DNA from: an uncultured Bacteroidales bacterium
GTDB lineage: Bacteria; Bacteroidota; Bacteroidia; Bacteroidales; UBA932
Direction of reading: 5' to 3'
Assembly (NCBI GenBank): GCA_902491795.1
Contig: CABUIX010000085.1
Coordinates: 1 to 5,690, forward strand
Length of the DNA stretch: 5,690 nucleotides
Both the position numbers and the translations under genes were made by a program. The notes under the pieces were generated by a model. The model was not told the DNA's origin. It worked only from the letters and a program-made list of their open reading frames with translations, and ran no database searches. This document shows positions 5,480-5,690 of the stretch, one piece after another. Position 1 is the stretch's first letter. Every line of letters begins with the position of its first letter.

Positions 5480-5690
5480 ATGAAGAAAGCAATAACCTCA
5501 TTTCTGCTCATGCTCGCTCTTGCGGCTTTTTCGGGCTGCAACAAGAACGGCACGACCCCTATTCCTCCCCCGGACCCCACTCCGGATCCAGTCGAGCGCA
5601 ACGGGGAATCGGGAATCAGTTACCAGATACTCGTCTATTCCTTCGCCGACAGCGACGGTGACGGCTGCGGTGACTTCCGTGGAATAGAGC
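5480..5690 (+). CDS. GH13 alpha-amylase lipoprotein (SusG-like), N-terminal part
   Basis: Seventy codons are visible and the frame is open to the window end. Residues 1-19 are a lipoprotein signal peptide with lipobox F-S-G-C (C20 lipidated after cleavage). A flexible linker of Pro, Asp and Thr spans about 24-44. The catalytic barrel then begins at I-S-Y-Q-I-L-V-Y-S-F (46-55), followed by D-S-D-G-D-G-C-G-D (57-65), the Asp-rich calcium-binding loop typical of GH13 amylases. It would cleave alpha-1,4-glucans outside the cytoplasm to feed the SusC/D pore. Positions after C20 read N-K-N-G, lacking the acidic cluster of the best known Bacteroidota surface-export signals, so surface exposure is uncertain. 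AGGA at 5472-5475 lies 4 bases before the ATG. The gene follows a strong terminator by 14 bases. Subfamily and exact specificity cannot be told from this fragment. Confidence 0.88.
   Translation, partial: MKKAITSFLLMLALAAFSGCNKNGTTPIPPPDPTPDPVERNGESGISYQILVYSFADSDGDGCGDFRGIE

Noticed and set aside
1..5690. CRISPR arrays, tRNA/rRNA genes, insertion sequences, attachment sites
   Set aside because: No regularly spaced repeat array, no cloverleaf or rRNA-like stretch, no transposase frame and no terminal inverted repeats were seen. The susC-susE join shows no element or target duplication at its edges.

Overview
The window comes from a Bacteroidota genome, probably a GC-rich gut-type Bacteroidales. 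The evidence is the SusC signature motif after a carboxypeptidase-D-like regulatory domain, a SusE-type starch-binding protein, the start of a GH13 amylase lipoprotein, and a promoter of the Bacteroidota -33/-7 type. It looks like the front of a starch or malto-oligosaccharide utilisation locus (Sus-like PUL). I cannot name the genus from this sequence.

Left part, minus strand (1-1911): a LytS-type histidine kinase and a LytTR-type response regulator overlap by the tetranucleotide ATGA and are surely co-transcribed. A third gene starts 16 bases after the regulator. Only its first ten codons are in the window, and they read as a Rossmann nucleotide-binding start.

Middle (1912-2053): a 142-bp divergent intergenic region. 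It holds two direct-repeat half sites spaced exactly 21 bp apart that match the published LytTR binding consensus at 8 of 9 positions each. They lie just upstream of a candidate Bacteroidota promoter facing right. The simplest reading is that the two-component system activates the sugar-uptake operon, in place of the SusR or hybrid two-component regulators usually seen at such loci.

Right part, plus strand (2054-5690): a GPH/MFS sugar transporter (inner membrane), then 20 bp later a SusC-like TonB-dependent receptor (outer membrane), a SusE-like surface glycan-binding protein, a strong hairpin terminator, and the first 70 codons of an alpha-amylase lipoprotein. The implied pathway is glycan binding and cleavage at the surface, import across the outer membrane, then transport across the inner membrane.

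The operon is damaged as given. The transporter is frameshifted near its C-terminus. susC is frameshifted at a run of six G. Most of susC, all of susD and the beginning of susE are missing, so the SusC N-terminal third runs directly into SusE. Both frameshifts have the sign of one missing base. Assembly error and real locus decay are both possible, and the sequence alone does not decide between them.
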